In this document: in pieces, positions 16,026 through 25,599 of the stretch | Numbering within the stretch: the stretch's first letter is position 1 | Layout of the letters: the number at the start of each line of letters is the position of its first letter | Assembly: GCA_947475165.1 (NCBI GenBank) | Contig: CANJLD010000022.1 | Coordinates: 1 to 64,000 of the forward strand | Length of the DNA: 64,000 nt | Reading direction: 5' to 3' | Source: Bacteroidota bacterium | GTDB lineage: Bacteria > Bacteroidota > Bacteroidia > Chitinophagales > LD1 | Program-made: the position numbers and the translations under genes | The notes under the pieces: generated by a model | What the model saw: only the letters and a program-made list of their open reading frames with translations | What the model was told of the DNA's origin: nothing | The model's database searches: none

Positions 16026-16943
16026 GTGTTAGAACCAATTAACAAAGAAAATTTCAATCAAACACTATCGCGGTTTTCTACTTCCGAGTTAGAAAATCTG
16101 GTGGAGAAATTTCCGTATTTCCAGCAGGCGCATTTGCTTCTTGCCAAAAAATATCAACAGCAAAGCAATCCTAAATTCGACCAGCAATTACAATTAGCCG
16201 CGCTTTACACTCAAGATAGAGAGCTGCTCTATTCTATATTTAATGAAAAGAATGCCGCTACTTCTTTCGAAACTCCCGTTGCGTTTAGAGAAGAACCTAA
16301 GCAAGAAATAACTGTAAAGGAAGAATCTGTTACTGAATCGGTGTTAGAAGTTACAGAAGAAAGAAAAGAAGAAGAGAAAGCTGAATTGGCTCCGCAAATT
16401 GCAGAAGAAGAAAAACCGTTAGAAGAAATTGCCGTAGCAGAGCAGGAAACAGAACCAATAATAATTCTTGAAGAAATAGCAGAAGAAACAGAAGAAACAA
16501 AGGCAGAATTCGTTGTTTCAGAATCACATACTTTCGATGAATGGTTGCAGGCTTTCAGCAAAACCGAAACTTCCAAACTTGAATTCAAACAGGAAGAAAT
16601 TCCGGTAGAAACTGAAAAGCAGGATGAAGAATTAGAGAAACTTTATTTGACTAACATCCCCGTAAACCTTCAGGAATTAGTAGAAGAAGAAACCAACTAC
16701 AGCAAGGGCTTAGATAAATTTATTGAACAGCAGATTCAAAAACACAAAGCCCCGACAGTGCGAATGCCGGTATATGAAAACGAACTGGCTCCCGAACTGA
16801 TTACCGAAACCATGGCAAAGGTTTATGAGATGCAAAAGAAGTATGCCAAAGCCATCCGCTGCTACGAAATTCTCGGATTAAAATATCCCGAAAAAAATGA
16901 TTTCTTTGCCGCCCGAATTAATTATTTAAAAAACATAATCTAA
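16026..16943 (+). CDS. Glu-rich TPR-like hypothetical protein
   Basis: 305 residues, GTG start. An N-terminal helical part (LENLVEKFPYFQQAHLLLAK) is followed by a long Glu-rich, low-complexity middle (about residues 85-190) and a C-terminal helical repeat-like block (ETMAKVYEMQKKYAKAIRCY, then LKYPEKNDFFAARI). The ends are conserved in Bacteroidota and resemble one TPR unit; the middle is probably disordered. No signal peptide. It sits between lptE and secG, with only 3 bases before secG, so a role tied to envelope biogenesis is possible but unproven. Confidence 0.75.
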   Translation: MLEPINKENFNQTLSRFSTSELENLVEKFPYFQQAHLLLAKKYQQQSNPKFDQQLQLAALYTQDRELLYSIFNEKNAATSFETPVAFREEPKQEITVKEESVTESVLEVTEERKEEEKAELAPQIAEEEKPLEEIAVAEQETEPIIILEEIAEETEETKAEFVVSESHTFDEWLQAFSKTETSKLEFKQEEIPVETEKQDEELEKLYLTNIPVNLQELVEEETNYSKGLDKFIEQQIQKHKAPTVRMPVYENELAPELITETMAKVYEMQKKYAKAIRCYEILGLKYPEKNDFFAARINYLKNII

Positions 16944-16946
16944 GTC

Positions 16947-17288
16947 ATGTACGTTTTTGTTACCATTCTTATCATAGTTGTTTGTGCACTTTTAGGCGCA
17001 GTAGTTCTTGTTCAAAACCCGAAAGGCGGTGGTTTAAATGCCTCGTTTGGCGGAGTAGGTCAGCAATTGTTAGGCGCAAGACGCTCAACTGATATTGTAG
17101 AAAAATTGACCTGGGGTTTTGCAGTTGGCTTAATTGTGCTCTGCCTTTCTACCTCTTTCTTTGTAGATAAAAAAGCAGTAAAGAAAGAAGCAGTTGAAAA
17201 ATCAGTAATTGAACAAATGGAAGCCGGCAAAGGTGGTTTTCAAAACACCGGTACTCCTGCTCAGCAAACCCCTCCTCCAACAAAATAA
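16947..17288 (+). CDS. secG: Preprotein translocase subunit SecG
   Basis: 113 residues with two membrane helices: residues 2-23 (VFVTILIIVVCALLGAVVLV) and about 55-73, separated by the conserved cytoplasmic loop QNPKGGGLNASFGG. SecG assists SecYEG protein export across the inner membrane. The C-terminal tail is charged then Pro/Gln-rich, as is common in this phylum. Last gene of the miaB-secG cluster, followed by a strong terminator. Confidence 0.95.
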   Translation: MYVFVTILIIVVCALLGAVVLVQNPKGGGLNASFGGVGQQLLGARRSTDIVEKLTWGFAVGLIVLCLSTSFFVDKKAVKKEAVEKSVIEQMEAGKGGFQNTGTPAQQTPPPTK

Positions 17289-17299
17289 TTTCAGCTATT

Positions 17300-17350
17300 G
17301 ATATAAAACAGAAAACCCGCTTCACATAGGCGGGTTTTCTGTTTTATATC
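17300..17350. terminator. Bidirectional terminator between secG and rel
   Basis: Perfect 21-bp arms (17300-17320 and 17330-17350) around a 9-base loop, with GAAAACCCGC/GCGGGTTTTC at the core and A/T-rich outer arms, so a T run follows the GC stem on both strands. It lies between two convergent genes. Confidence 0.95.
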
Positions 17351-17360
17351 AAGTAACTTT

Positions 17361-19580
17361 CTATTCGTCTTCAGAATCAAATCGGTTTACTTCCAATATT
17401 CCATCAAGCGAAGTTAAGCGGGCAGTTAAATCTTCAAGTTCCGCGGTATCATGTACGTAAACCATAATGCGCCCTTCAAAAACTCCGTCAATACTGTCAA
17501 ACGAAATTGATCGCATGTTCAGGTTCATTTGTCCGGTAATGATATTGGTGATTTTGTTTACCAAGCCTACATCATCAATACCGGTGAGCTTAATACCTGT
17601 AAGGAAGGCAATTTCGTGTTGCTTAGTCCACTTTGTTTTAATAATGCGGTAGGCATACTTGCTCATCAACTGCACGGCATTCGGGCAATTGGTGCGGTGA
17701 ATTTTTATTCCTTCTGTAATAGTTAAGAAACCAAACACGTCATCACCGGGTATCGGATTACAGCAAGGCGCAAACTTATAATCAATCTTATCGGCACTTT
17801 CGCCCATTATCAAAAGCTCGGCATTTTTTTGCAGCGTTTGTTTTACGGCATCGTCAATGTTTGCAATAGAAGTTGAGTTTGCAGGCTTCGGCAGTTTTAT
17901 CTTCCCTCCTACTATATCCAGTTTACTTAACTCTGATATGTCAATTTTTTTATTGGCAATATTGAAATACAAATCGAGCGGAGAAATTACTTTGTAGTAG
18001 TTCAATAGCAATAGAATATTTGCTTCGCTCGGCTCAATTTTCAAACTCTTCAGTTTGCGCTCCAACGTATCTTTTCCTTCGACCGAAATTTTCTTCTTAT
18101 CCTCTTTTAAAGACTGCTTGATAACCGAGCGCGCCTTTGCAGTCACCACAAAATTCAACCAGTCTTCATTAGGCACTTGTTTATTGCTGGTTAGAATTTC
18201 CACTTGGTCGCCATTTTTCATGACATGGCTGAGTGGAACTAACTTGGTATTTACTTTTGCGCCAATACATTTTTTACCAACGCCCGAGTGAATTTCAAAA
18301 GCAAAATCAAGAGCAGTTGCCCCTTTGCGCAAACGTTTCAAATCGCCTTTTGGTGTAAATACAAAAATCTCTTCGCTGAATAATTCGTGCTTGAAATCGT
18401 TCACCACATCCATAGCAGAAGTATCTGCATTGCTCAACACACCTCGAATTTTTTCCAGCCACTCATCCATCGCATTATCGCTGTTTCCTTCTTTGTATTT
18501 CCAGTGTGCGGCAAAACCTTTCTCTGCAATTTCGTGCATCCGCTCGGTGCGAATTTGAATCTCTACCCATTTACCGGTAGAACTCATTACTGTAGTATGT
18601 AACGCTTCGTAACCGTTTGTTTTCGGATTGCTCAACCAGTCGCGCAAACGGTCTGGGTTTGGATGGTAGATATCGGTGATAGCAGAATAAACTCCCCAAC
18701 AATCACTTTTTTCTTTATCAACTGAAGGTGATTTAAGAATGATGCGAATAGCAAACAAATCGTAAATCTCTTCGAACGGAACACCCTTATGTTTTATTTT
18801 ATTGTAGATGGAGTAGATAGATTTCGGTCGACCGTAGATATCGAAATTGAAACCCCGTTTTTCCAATTCTTCTTTCAGCGGCTTGATAAAATCGTGAATG
18901 AATTTAGCGCGCTCTTTCTTTTTCTCCTGTAATTTATGTGCAATATCGCGATACAAATCCGGCTCGGTATACTTCAACGACAAATCTTCCAACTCGGTTT
19001 TCATGGCGTATAAGCCCATGCGGTGCGCGAGCGGTGCGTAGAGGAAAGAAGTTTCGCTGGCAATCTTCAACTGCTTTTCACGCTTAAGCGAATCAAGTGT
19101 GCGCATATTGTGCAACCGGTCAGCGAGTTTGATAAGGATAACACGAATGTCATCGTTAAGTGTAAGCAAAAGTTTACGAAAATTCTCTGCTTGTATAGAA
19201 GAGTTCAAATCAAAAATTCCTGAAATCTTGGTAAGTCCGTCAACAATTTTTGCAATCTCTTTATTGAAAGTGCGCTCTACTTCTTCAAGCGTAACTTCGG
19301 TATCTTCAACAGTGTCGTGCAACAACGCGCAGATTACAGAAGTTGCATCCAAACCCATTTCTTCACTCACAATTCTTGCCACCGAAATAGGGTGCAGCAC
19401 ATACGGCTCACCGCTCTTTCTGCGCATATCCTTGTGACTTTCCATAGCCAGCTCAAATGCCTGGCGGATAAGTTTTTTTTCCTGCGGGGAAATATTTTTG
19501 CGAAGCGAGCGCAAGAGCCCGCGATACTCTTTCAGTATCATTTTCTTTTCTTCATCAATATCAATCACAGGTGATTCCAT
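17361..19580 (-). CDS. rel: Bifunctional (p)ppGpp synthetase/hydrolase (Rel/SpoT)
   Basis: 739 residues with the full long-RSH layout. HD hydrolase domain with HDTVEDT at residues 88-94; synthetase domain from about 250 (GRPKSIYSIYNKIKHKG, YDLFAIRII); TGS domain near 400 (FVFTPKGDLKRL); conserved cysteine stretch (KFAPCCNPIPGDD); ACT domain over the last 75 residues. It makes and degrades the stringent-response alarmone. HD residues are intact, so it should be bifunctional, as expected if it is the only long RSH of the cell. Alone on the minus strand. Confidence 0.96.
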   Translation of the reverse strand: MESPVIDIDEEKKMILKEYRGLLRSLRKNISPQEKKLIRQAFELAMESHKDMRRKSGEPYVLHPISVARIVSEEMGLDATSVICALLHDTVEDTEVTLEEVERTFNKEIAKIVDGLTKISGIFDLNSSIQAENFRKLLLTLNDDIRVILIKLADRLHNMRTLDSLKREKQLKIASETSFLYAPLAHRMGLYAMKTELEDLSLKYTEPDLYRDIAHKLQEKKKERAKFIHDFIKPLKEELEKRGFNFDIYGRPKSIYSIYNKIKHKGVPFEEIYDLFAIRIILKSPSVDKEKSDCWGVYSAITDIYHPNPDRLRDWLSNPKTNGYEALHTTVMSSTGKWVEIQIRTERMHEIAEKGFAAHWKYKEGNSDNAMDEWLEKIRGVLSNADTSAMDVVNDFKHELFSEEIFVFTPKGDLKRLRKGATALDFAFEIHSGVGKKCIGAKVNTKLVPLSHVMKNGDQVEILTSNKQVPNEDWLNFVVTAKARSVIKQSLKEDKKKISVEGKDTLERKLKSLKIEPSEANILLLLNYYKVISPLDLYFNIANKKIDISELSKLDIVGGKIKLPKPANSTSIANIDDAVKQTLQKNAELLIMGESADKIDYKFAPCCNPIPGDDVFGFLTITEGIKIHRTNCPNAVQLMSKYAYRIIKTKWTKQHEIAFLTGIKLTGIDDVGLVNKITNIITGQMNLNMRSISFDSIDGVFEGRIMVYVHDTAELEDLTARLTSLDGILEVNRFDSEDE

Positions 19581-19602
19581 GTTTCTAAGCTACTAAAAAT
19601 AT

Positions 19603-21137
19603 TCAATTAATTTTTGAAGGCGAAGGCGATTCTACTAATTGCACCGCATAGCCAACCTTGTTTAACTTACTCGTTGCCCACACCACCGTGTCGAGTGTAT
19701 GAAAATAGCTTGACTCGCCTTTTAGCTCTACTCTGTTTAGTTCGTTCACTTCAACAATTATTTTTTTGAAATGTTTTTCTTTTTCTGCTGCTGAATTCAA
19801 CGAACTCAATTTTGAAATAAGCAGAGCCACATTCTTGAGATAAGGCGTTTGAAAATTATTCTTCTTCATAAAGTAGTTCATGTTTTGCAATGAACTTTCC
19901 ATGAGTGAAAAATTATTTTGCTCGAAATGAATAATAGCTGCCACAATGCGGCAATACGCCTGAACATTGATATAAGTAGTGTTTTCATGAGCAATTGTTT
20001 TATGAATCCAATCTAAAGCTTTATCAAATTTCCCAATACCAAGGTTTAAAACACCTAGGTAGTAAGTAGAAAATAAATTGTTGTTGCCCGATAATTCAAC
20101 CGCAGACTGGAGATAATATTTTTCAGCCTCTTCAATTTCTATATCTATTAAGTGATAGTGACTTTTTTCGAAAAGATAGAAGATGAGATTTTTTGAAAAC
20201 AAAGTTTTGCGGTGCTCTTCCAACCGCTTGTCTTTGTAACGATTGCTCTCTAATATTTTCAAATATCGTTCTGCCTCGTCAAATTTTTTTGCGCCCACAT
20301 TAAGCACTAAAAGATTGTTGGTGTTCGATAAATAATTAAACATGTTATTAGTATCCGGTTCTGTTTCGCTGTATAGTGTTTGCATTTTCTGCAAATACTC
20401 AATGGCTATCGGAAATTTTTTCAGCAACATATTGCCTACGTGTTGCACATTATAAGCAATCAATTTTCCTTTTCTGCGCAGCGAATCTGTTTTTTTGAAA
20501 ACAGGATTCTTCATTAATTCTTCCAAAAATTTCTTTTCCTTTTCCGGAACTTTTTCTTCTGCGCCTCTTCGTTCATCGCCTTTTTTCATTTCAATAAATA
20601 GCGAACCTAAGAGCAATTCTGTATTAATTTGCTCTGTCAACTTCTTTATATCATCCTTTACTTTTAAAATCTGCTCGTTAGTGAATTGCCGGTTGTAACG
20701 AACCATCAGTTTATCTTCCACCAGTTTTAACTGTAAGTGCAATTCCAGATTTTCGGTTTCCTTTGCTTTCTTTAGCGATTCATTAATTAATTCAAATGCC
20801 TGCTCACTCAGATTTTTGTCGAGCAGATTTTGAATGTCGAGTAATCGCTCCTGCAGATCGTAAGAAGAATTTTTACCGGATGAATACGAGCGCAGCGCAT
20901 GCATAATCTGTTGATGCAAATAATTTTTTGCGCGCTTAAATTGAATTTCTTTCCGGCCTTCGAAAAGCGCTTTTTAATTTTCGTTTCATCGTATTCAGCA
21001 GTTTTATCAAGCAGGTCGAAAAGTTTCAGATAATCATTGCCCGATGATTTGGCTCCGTAACGAGCAGTGAGCTTTTTGAAATAGCCTTTCTCGTTTTTAT
21101 CCAGCGATTTTATGAGTTGGAAGAGGTCGTCTTTCAT
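19603..21137 (-). pseudogene. Frameshifted TPR-like Bacteroidota protein
   Basis: Two overlapping minus-strand frames read as one protein. The 5' part starts at 21137 (MKDDLFQLIKSLDKNEKGYF ... YDETKIKKRF). The 3' part continues from about 20970 in another frame (EGRKEIQFKRAKNYLHQQIM ... to 19603). The N-terminus matches a phylum-specific family of about 500-residue helical repeat proteins. One extra T in the TTTT at about 20970-20973 would restore a single frame of about 510 residues. Cause unknown: true mutation or a one-base assembly error. Programmed frameshifting is unlikely because the slip site is poor. Function unknown. Confidence 0.8.
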
Positions 21138-22776
21138 GCCTTCGACTTTTACCGCAATTACATCAATTATAAGTCGTTTTCATAGGAGAAATAGGCAATT
21201 AGTTTTCAACATCGCACTTTCAACTTCTCACTTTTTGCTAAATATTCTTTTGATTCTTCTATACGGGGTGCAGATTCCTTTTAATTTTACTTTTACGGAG
21301 GGCTCTAAGAATGTAAAAAATCCGTTTGCGCAATTCGGTATAAACCCATATTACAAATGGGCGAAAGGTTATTTCTGCTGGACGAATATGAGTTGGAGTC
21401 CCACCACATTAAATGGAAAAACATTTCTTGGTGCCGGTATTGAGTTGAATCCTTCATTGTTTCGCTTTGGTGCTTTTTACGGTATTTTAAATCCTGCCCT
21501 GAAGGAAAATCTGCTTGGGCCAAATACTCAGCAACCTCAATTTAAGCGCAGAGGATGGGGATTGAAGTTGGGCGTAGGAAACGAAAACAATCATTTCGAT
21601 TTTATCTGGCTGCATGGAAAAGATGTGGCAAACTCTATTCCGGCTATTTCGGATACGCTCAATCAACTCAACTACACACCAGCTGAAAATGCGGTGTTCG
21701 GCATTAAAAGCCACCAAGCTTTTTTGAAAAAGAAAAATCTTGTTTGGGATTTAGATGCTTCCGCCAGTGCTTACACCCGCGATTTAAATTCTAAGCTGAT
21801 TGATATTGGCACCGGTACCGGTACCAAGTTTTTGAAAGTTGCTATTCCTCCACATCTATCCACCAGCTATGCCTGGACAGCGCATACCAACATTACCTAT
21901 AAAGCCGAAGGATATACTTTAGGCTTCGATTATAATCGCGTGCAACCGGAGTATCAGAGCATGGGTGTAGATTACATGATGAACGACTTGCAGAAAATTT
22001 CATTGAACCAAAGTTTTGTAGCTGCCAAGAAAAAAGTGAATGTGAGTTTTTCGGAATTTTATCAGCACGATAATCTGAACAAGCGCAAGTCAGTGAAAAC
22101 AAACCGCACAGGTTTGTCGGCTACTATTGGATTGAACATTAATCAGCATTTTGGTGCGGCTATCTCATACAATAACTACACTACTTTTCAAACCAAGGGC
22201 ACTAAGAAATTAAACGATAGCACGAAAATTTTACAATTACAAAACACTTTTGTGTTTGCTCCGCATTACGTTATTGTAAATGAAAAATTTGTTCACAACA
22301 TTTTTGCTGCTATAGCTTATTCGCGATTAGATGATTTGAATAAAATCACATCTAAGTTTTCAAAAAACAGCACGGTTAATACAAATATTGGCTATTCACT
22401 TTCGGTCATAAAAATATTTTTCTCTGCTACACCTTCTCTGAATATTCTCTATTCCGAAAACCCAAGTGTGAAATTATTTAGCGTAGGACCCACCTTTGCT
22501 TTCAGTAAAAATTTCATGAAAGGAAAAATTGCAGCGAGCACTTCCATTACTTTTATTGTAACTAAACAAAACAGTTTGTGGAGCAGCAAAACGCTTACAA
22601 ACAACATCGGGTTCAGTTACAGAGTTACCAAAAACCACGCAGTAAAACTGAACAACAATATTATGTACACCAAATATGCCACCGGTGCTACCCACGAATA
22701 CAAAGGCGACCTCACTTACACTTACACCTTTGACTACATAGTGAAAAACAAAAAAGAGCAGATAAAGAATTTTTAA
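21112..22776 (+). CDS. Outer-membrane beta-barrel family protein, probably 5'-truncated
   Basis: 554 residues, many alternating amphipathic strands and a run of Tyr/Phe-rich segments to the end, typical of an outer-membrane barrel. From IPFNFTFTEG (about residue 56) it matches a large Bacteroidota family of barrel proteins (FLGAGIELNPSLFRFG, GWGLKLGVGNENN). The first 50 residues do not: there is no real signal peptide, and the start region overlaps the start of the divergent frameshifted gene by 26 bases. In the family I expect a signal peptide and a further N-terminal segment. It is therefore probably a remnant of a longer gene, or has an unrecognised start. Confidence 0.6.
   Translation: MSWKRSSFMPSTFTAITSIISRFHRRNRQLVFNIALSTSHFLLNILLILLYGVQIPFNFTFTEGSKNVKNPFAQFGINPYYKWAKGYFCWTNMSWSPTTLNGKTFLGAGIELNPSLFRFGAFYGILNPALKENLLGPNTQQPQFKRRGWGLKLGVGNENNHFDFIWLHGKDVANSIPAISDTLNQLNYTPAENAVFGIKSHQAFLKKKNLVWDLDASASAYTRDLNSKLIDIGTGTGTKFLKVAIPPHLSTSYAWTAHTNITYKAEGYTLGFDYNRVQPEYQSMGVDYMMNDLQKISLNQSFVAAKKKVNVSFSEFYQHDNLNKRKSVKTNRTGLSATIGLNINQHFGAAISYNNYTTFQTKGTKKLNDSTKILQLQNTFVFAPHYVIVNEKFVHNIFAAIAYSRLDDLNKITSKFSKNSTVNTNIGYSLSVIKIFFSATPSLNILYSENPSVKLFSVGPTFAFSKNFMKGKIAASTSITFIVTKQNSLWSSKTLTNNIGFSYRVTKNHAVKLNNNIMYTKYATGATHEYKGDLTYTYTFDYIVKNKKEQIKNF
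21204..21238. repeat. Degenerate heptanucleotide array (TTTCAAC type)
   Basis: Units TTTCAAC, ATCGCAC, TTTCAAC, TTCTCAC, TTTTTGC in 7-bp register. Only the first and third are identical. It lies at the presumed break point in front of the truncated barrel gene. Confidence 0.5.
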
Positions 22777-22794
22777 AAACATAGCTTTCTAACA

Positions 22795-22838
22795 AACAAA
22801 ACCCTGTCTCAGCTATGCCGATACAGGGTTTTGTTTTA
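22795..22838. terminator. Bidirectional terminator between barrel gene and response regulator
   Basis: Thirteen-bp perfect arms AACAAAACCCTGT (22795-22807) and ACAGGGTTTTGTT (22823-22835) around a 15-base loop, with T runs on both strands. The flanking genes converge here. Confidence 0.9.
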
Positions 22839-22852
22839 CACTACTAATGAAA

Positions 22853-23545
22853 CTATTTCTTCACTATCATCTTAAAACCGGTGCCGTGAATGTTCAGAAT
22901 TTCGATACTTGGATCGTCTTTTAAATATTTGCGCAGTTTGGCAATGTAAACATCCATACTACGACCGGCAAAGTATGAATCGGTTCCCCATACAGCATTC
23001 AGTGCTACTTGACGCTCCAGAATTCTATCTACGTACACCGCAAGCATTTTAAGCAGTTCAGATTCTTTAGTGGTAAGCTTTAGTTCTTTAGTTCCGATTT
23101 TCAATACGCGCACTGTGTTGTCGAAATCAAACTTTCCTATTCTGAAAATGTTTTGTGTACTGGCTTCGGTTTTTGGCAAACGTTTGAAAATGTTTTCCAT
23201 ACGCAGCACCAGTTCATCCATGCTAAACGGTTTAGTCATATAATCATCGGCTCCCAGTTTTAAACCTTCTATGGTATCTTCTTTCAAAGCTTTCGCTGTA
23301 AGAAAAATGATAGGCATGGCAGAGTTCATTCTGCGAATGTCCTTTGCCAAAGTAAATCCGTCTTTCTTCGGCATCATCACATCCAGAATGGCCATATCGT
23401 ACTTGTTCACTTTTAAATCGTTAAAGGCATCTTCTCCATTGCGCTTTAAAACCACTTCGTAGTTTTTCATTTCAAGCGAGTCCTGCAATACATTACCCAG
23501 GTTCGTATCATCTTCTACTAACAGTATTTTCTTCTTGGTGCTCAT
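22853..23545 (-). CDS. OmpR-family response regulator
   Basis: 230 residues. Receiver domain with acidic pocket EDD at residues 11-13, phospho-acceptor Asp in AILDVMMPKKDG near 55, and conserved Thr/Lys (FLTAKA, KPFSMDEL). Winged-helix DNA-binding domain over the last 100 residues (LTTKESELLKMLA, SMDVYIAKLRKYL, GTGFKM). It lies 87 bases downstream of its sensor kinase and is surely its partner. The pair resembles RprY/RprX of Bacteroides; target genes are unknown. Confidence 0.95.
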   Translation of the reverse strand: MSTKKKILLVEDDTNLGNVLQDSLEMKNYEVVLKRNGEDAFNDLKVNKYDMAILDVMMPKKDGFTLAKDIRRMNSAMPIIFLTAKALKEDTIEGLKLGADDYMTKPFSMDELVLRMENIFKRLPKTEASTQNIFRIGKFDFDNTVRVLKIGTKELKLTTKESELLKMLAVYVDRILERQVALNAVWGTDSYFAGRSMDVYIAKLRKYLKDDPSIEILNIHGTGFKMIVKK

Positions 23546-23632
23546 GGCTAAATAATTTTGGTTATTGTTTTAACAATTCAAAGCTATTAGGGTTTAAAAG
23601 GGGTAGCGAATGCTTATCATATTTTAACAACT

Positions 23633-25210
23633 CTAAAAGGGCAGAAAAATGTCGAACCGGCTGCCTTTTCCGAGGTCGCTTTCTACCCTTATATCGCCCC
23701 CGTGTGCGCTTACAATTACCTGCACATAACTTAAGCCTAAGCCAAAACCTTTTACATTGTGAATATTGCCGGTAGGCACGCGGTAGAATTTTTCGAACAC
23801 CTTTTTCTGATTATCGCGCGGAATACCAATGCCTTCATCTTGTATGCTCACTACAATTCCTTTAAAGTTGTTCTTGGTGCTTACCGTAATTTTAAGATGG
23901 TCTTCTTTCTTATACTTAATAGCATTGTCGAACACATTATAAAATGCATTGGTAAGGTGAAAGAGGTCGCCTTTGACAGTTACTTTTTGTGCATCAAGAT
24001 GTTTGATTAGTTCGCCATTTTCGTTCTGCACGCGCAGTTCGAGAGTATCGGCAATTTCGCTGAGTAATTCATTGATGTTTACAGGCTCCAACTTCAATTT
24101 AAATTCACCACGGTCTAAGCGAGCTACCTGCAATACATTCTCAATGTGACCGCTCAGGCGTTTGTTTTCTTCTTCAATAATGCCGCTGTAGTTCTGCACC
24201 TTTTCAGGGTTACTCGATATCTTTTCATTCTTGAGCATTTGTGTTGCCAGCGAAATAGTAGCCACCGGTGTTTTAAATTCGTGGGTCATGTTGTTGATGA
24301 AATCAGTTTTGAGTTCATCTAACTTCTTCTGCCGGTAAATAACATAAAACGAACCACCGAACGATGCGAGAATGATAAAGATAAAAGCACCGGTGGCGGA
24401 AAGCATGAGCCACATACTTTGGAAAATGTAATTCTGCTTTTGCGGAAAATCTACCACCAACATTCCAGAGTTTTCGTAAAGGTCGTTGGCGAAGAGAGGA
24501 ATAGAATAAAAATTAGTAGACTGTGCTTCGTCTTTGGTTACGTTCATATTGCCGAAAAGCATTCCCTTAGCCCAGTTGTCGAATAAAGCGTATTGGTAAG
24601 GTGTGTTGATGCCTTCTTTCCGAAACTCTCCTTTAAGCAGGGTATCAATCATATCCTTGTCTAAGCGCGTACTCAGGCATTTATCATCGAGCATAAACTG
24701 CATAGCTAAATCCTGAAACAGGCGATTGTATTTTTTAAACTGCATTTCGATGAGGTGGCGTTCGCGCTCTTCGCTGCTTTGCACCGCTACATCTATATCT
24801 TTCTGTGCTTCGTGCAGTTTGGCGGCTTTCTCCTGCAAATAAGTAATGCTGCCCATGAACTTAGAAACGAATAAGCCGCTGGTATCGTTAAATCCGAATT
24901 TGAGAGCATGCTGCCCTACCGAATCAACAAGGGTTAGGTTGGGCGAATAAGTTTTGAGGGTCTGTACTGTATCATACATCTTGTTGATGTTGCGCCCAAA
25001 ATCGTTTAAACCGGAAACTGCGAAATAGTTGATGGCTTCATCGCGCTCAATGCTGCGCGCAACATTGCTGAGCGATAGGTAAACAGCCTGGTCGAATTTC
25101 TCTTCGCGCACCCGGTAGTTTTGTTTAATCCAGTTTACCTGGATGTAAATAAGACCTACGAGTGCTAGCGTGATAGCGACAATGATAATGTTGACTAAGC
25201 GAGTATTCAT
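23633..25210 (-). CDS. Membrane sensor histidine kinase
   Basis: 525 residues. Two membrane helices (about residues 7-25 and 265-290) flank a periplasmic sensor segment of about 240 residues with a coiled-coil-like part. Then the dimerisation/H box FINNMTHEFKTPVATISLA (His near residue 313), N box (AFYNVFDNAIKYKK), G1 (DEGIGIP) and G2 (KGFGLGLSYV). All catalytic motifs are intact. Upstream of its response regulator and probably co-transcribed; the promoter element at 25216-25245 sits directly before the start codon. Confidence 0.95.
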   Translation of the reverse strand: MNTRLVNIIIVAITLALVGLIYIQVNWIKQNYRVREEKFDQAVYLSLSNVARSIERDEAINYFAVSGLNDFGRNINKMYDTVQTLKTYSPNLTLVDSVGQHALKFGFNDTSGLFVSKFMGSITYLQEKAAKLHEAQKDIDVAVQSSEERERHLIEMQFKKYNRLFQDLAMQFMLDDKCLSTRLDKDMIDTLLKGEFRKEGINTPYQYALFDNWAKGMLFGNMNVTKDEAQSTNFYSIPLFANDLYENSGMLVVDFPQKQNYIFQSMWLMLSATGAFIFIILASFGGSFYVIYRQKKLDELKTDFINNMTHEFKTPVATISLATQMLKNEKISSNPEKVQNYSGIIEEENKRLSGHIENVLQVARLDRGEFKLKLEPVNINELLSEIADTLELRVQNENGELIKHLDAQKVTVKGDLFHLTNAFYNVFDNAIKYKKEDHLKITVSTKNNFKGIVVSIQDEGIGIPRDNQKKVFEKFYRVPTGNIHNVKGFGLGLSYVQVIVSAHGGDIRVESDLGKGSRFDIFLPF

Positions 25211-25215
25211 TGGCG

Positions 25216-25245
25216 CAAAGATATGTTTGCATACTTATCGCCAAA
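25216..25245 (-). promoter_or_regulatory. Bacteroidota promoter of the histidine kinase gene
   Basis: On the minus strand TTTG (25245-25242) and TATCTTTG (25223-25216) are separated by 18 bases, close to the TTTG-N19-TAnnTTTG consensus. Transcription would start at or a few bases before the ATG at 25210, giving an almost leaderless mRNA. Confidence 0.6.
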
Positions 25246-25383
25246 GAGGACTTAACTTATTTTGGTGAAATGAAAACCGGGCATTAATTTTTGTATGCCG
25301 TGCAACCCTTTTCGGCTTACAAAAGTCTTAATAGTATCAGATAGTTATTCATTTAAGTTTTTTGATAGTTTCCCCAAACGCAG

Positions 25384-25415
25384 AATCCCCGCTTCCCCTG
25401 GTGGGGATTTTTGTT
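25384..25415 (+). terminator. Orphan terminator-like hairpin
   Basis: AATCCCC (25384-25390) pairs with GGGGATT (25403-25409), followed by TTTG and TTTTT on the plus strand. No plus-strand gene lies upstream, because the kinase gene is on the other strand. It may end a small RNA starting somewhere in 25225-25380, or lie in the exbB leader. Confidence 0.55.
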
Positions 25416-25599
25416 TTTATAAAAGGAGCTAAGGTCAGGAATCTATTTCTGCCTTATAATGCTCACCGTTGTTTTTAAACTGCAACCAATAGGCAATCAA
25501 CACCATTTCGTTCACTACTCTCCTACTAATTAACATTGGCAGGCACATCTTTGCCATACTAAAAACAGGTAACCGAGCGTTACTCTTAAAACAAAAAGT

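Noticed and set aside
20960-20980. Programmed -1 frameshift in the TPR-like gene
   Set aside because: No XXXYYYZ slippery heptamer; a slip would need mismatched re-pairing of tRNA-Phe. A mutation or sequence error is simpler.
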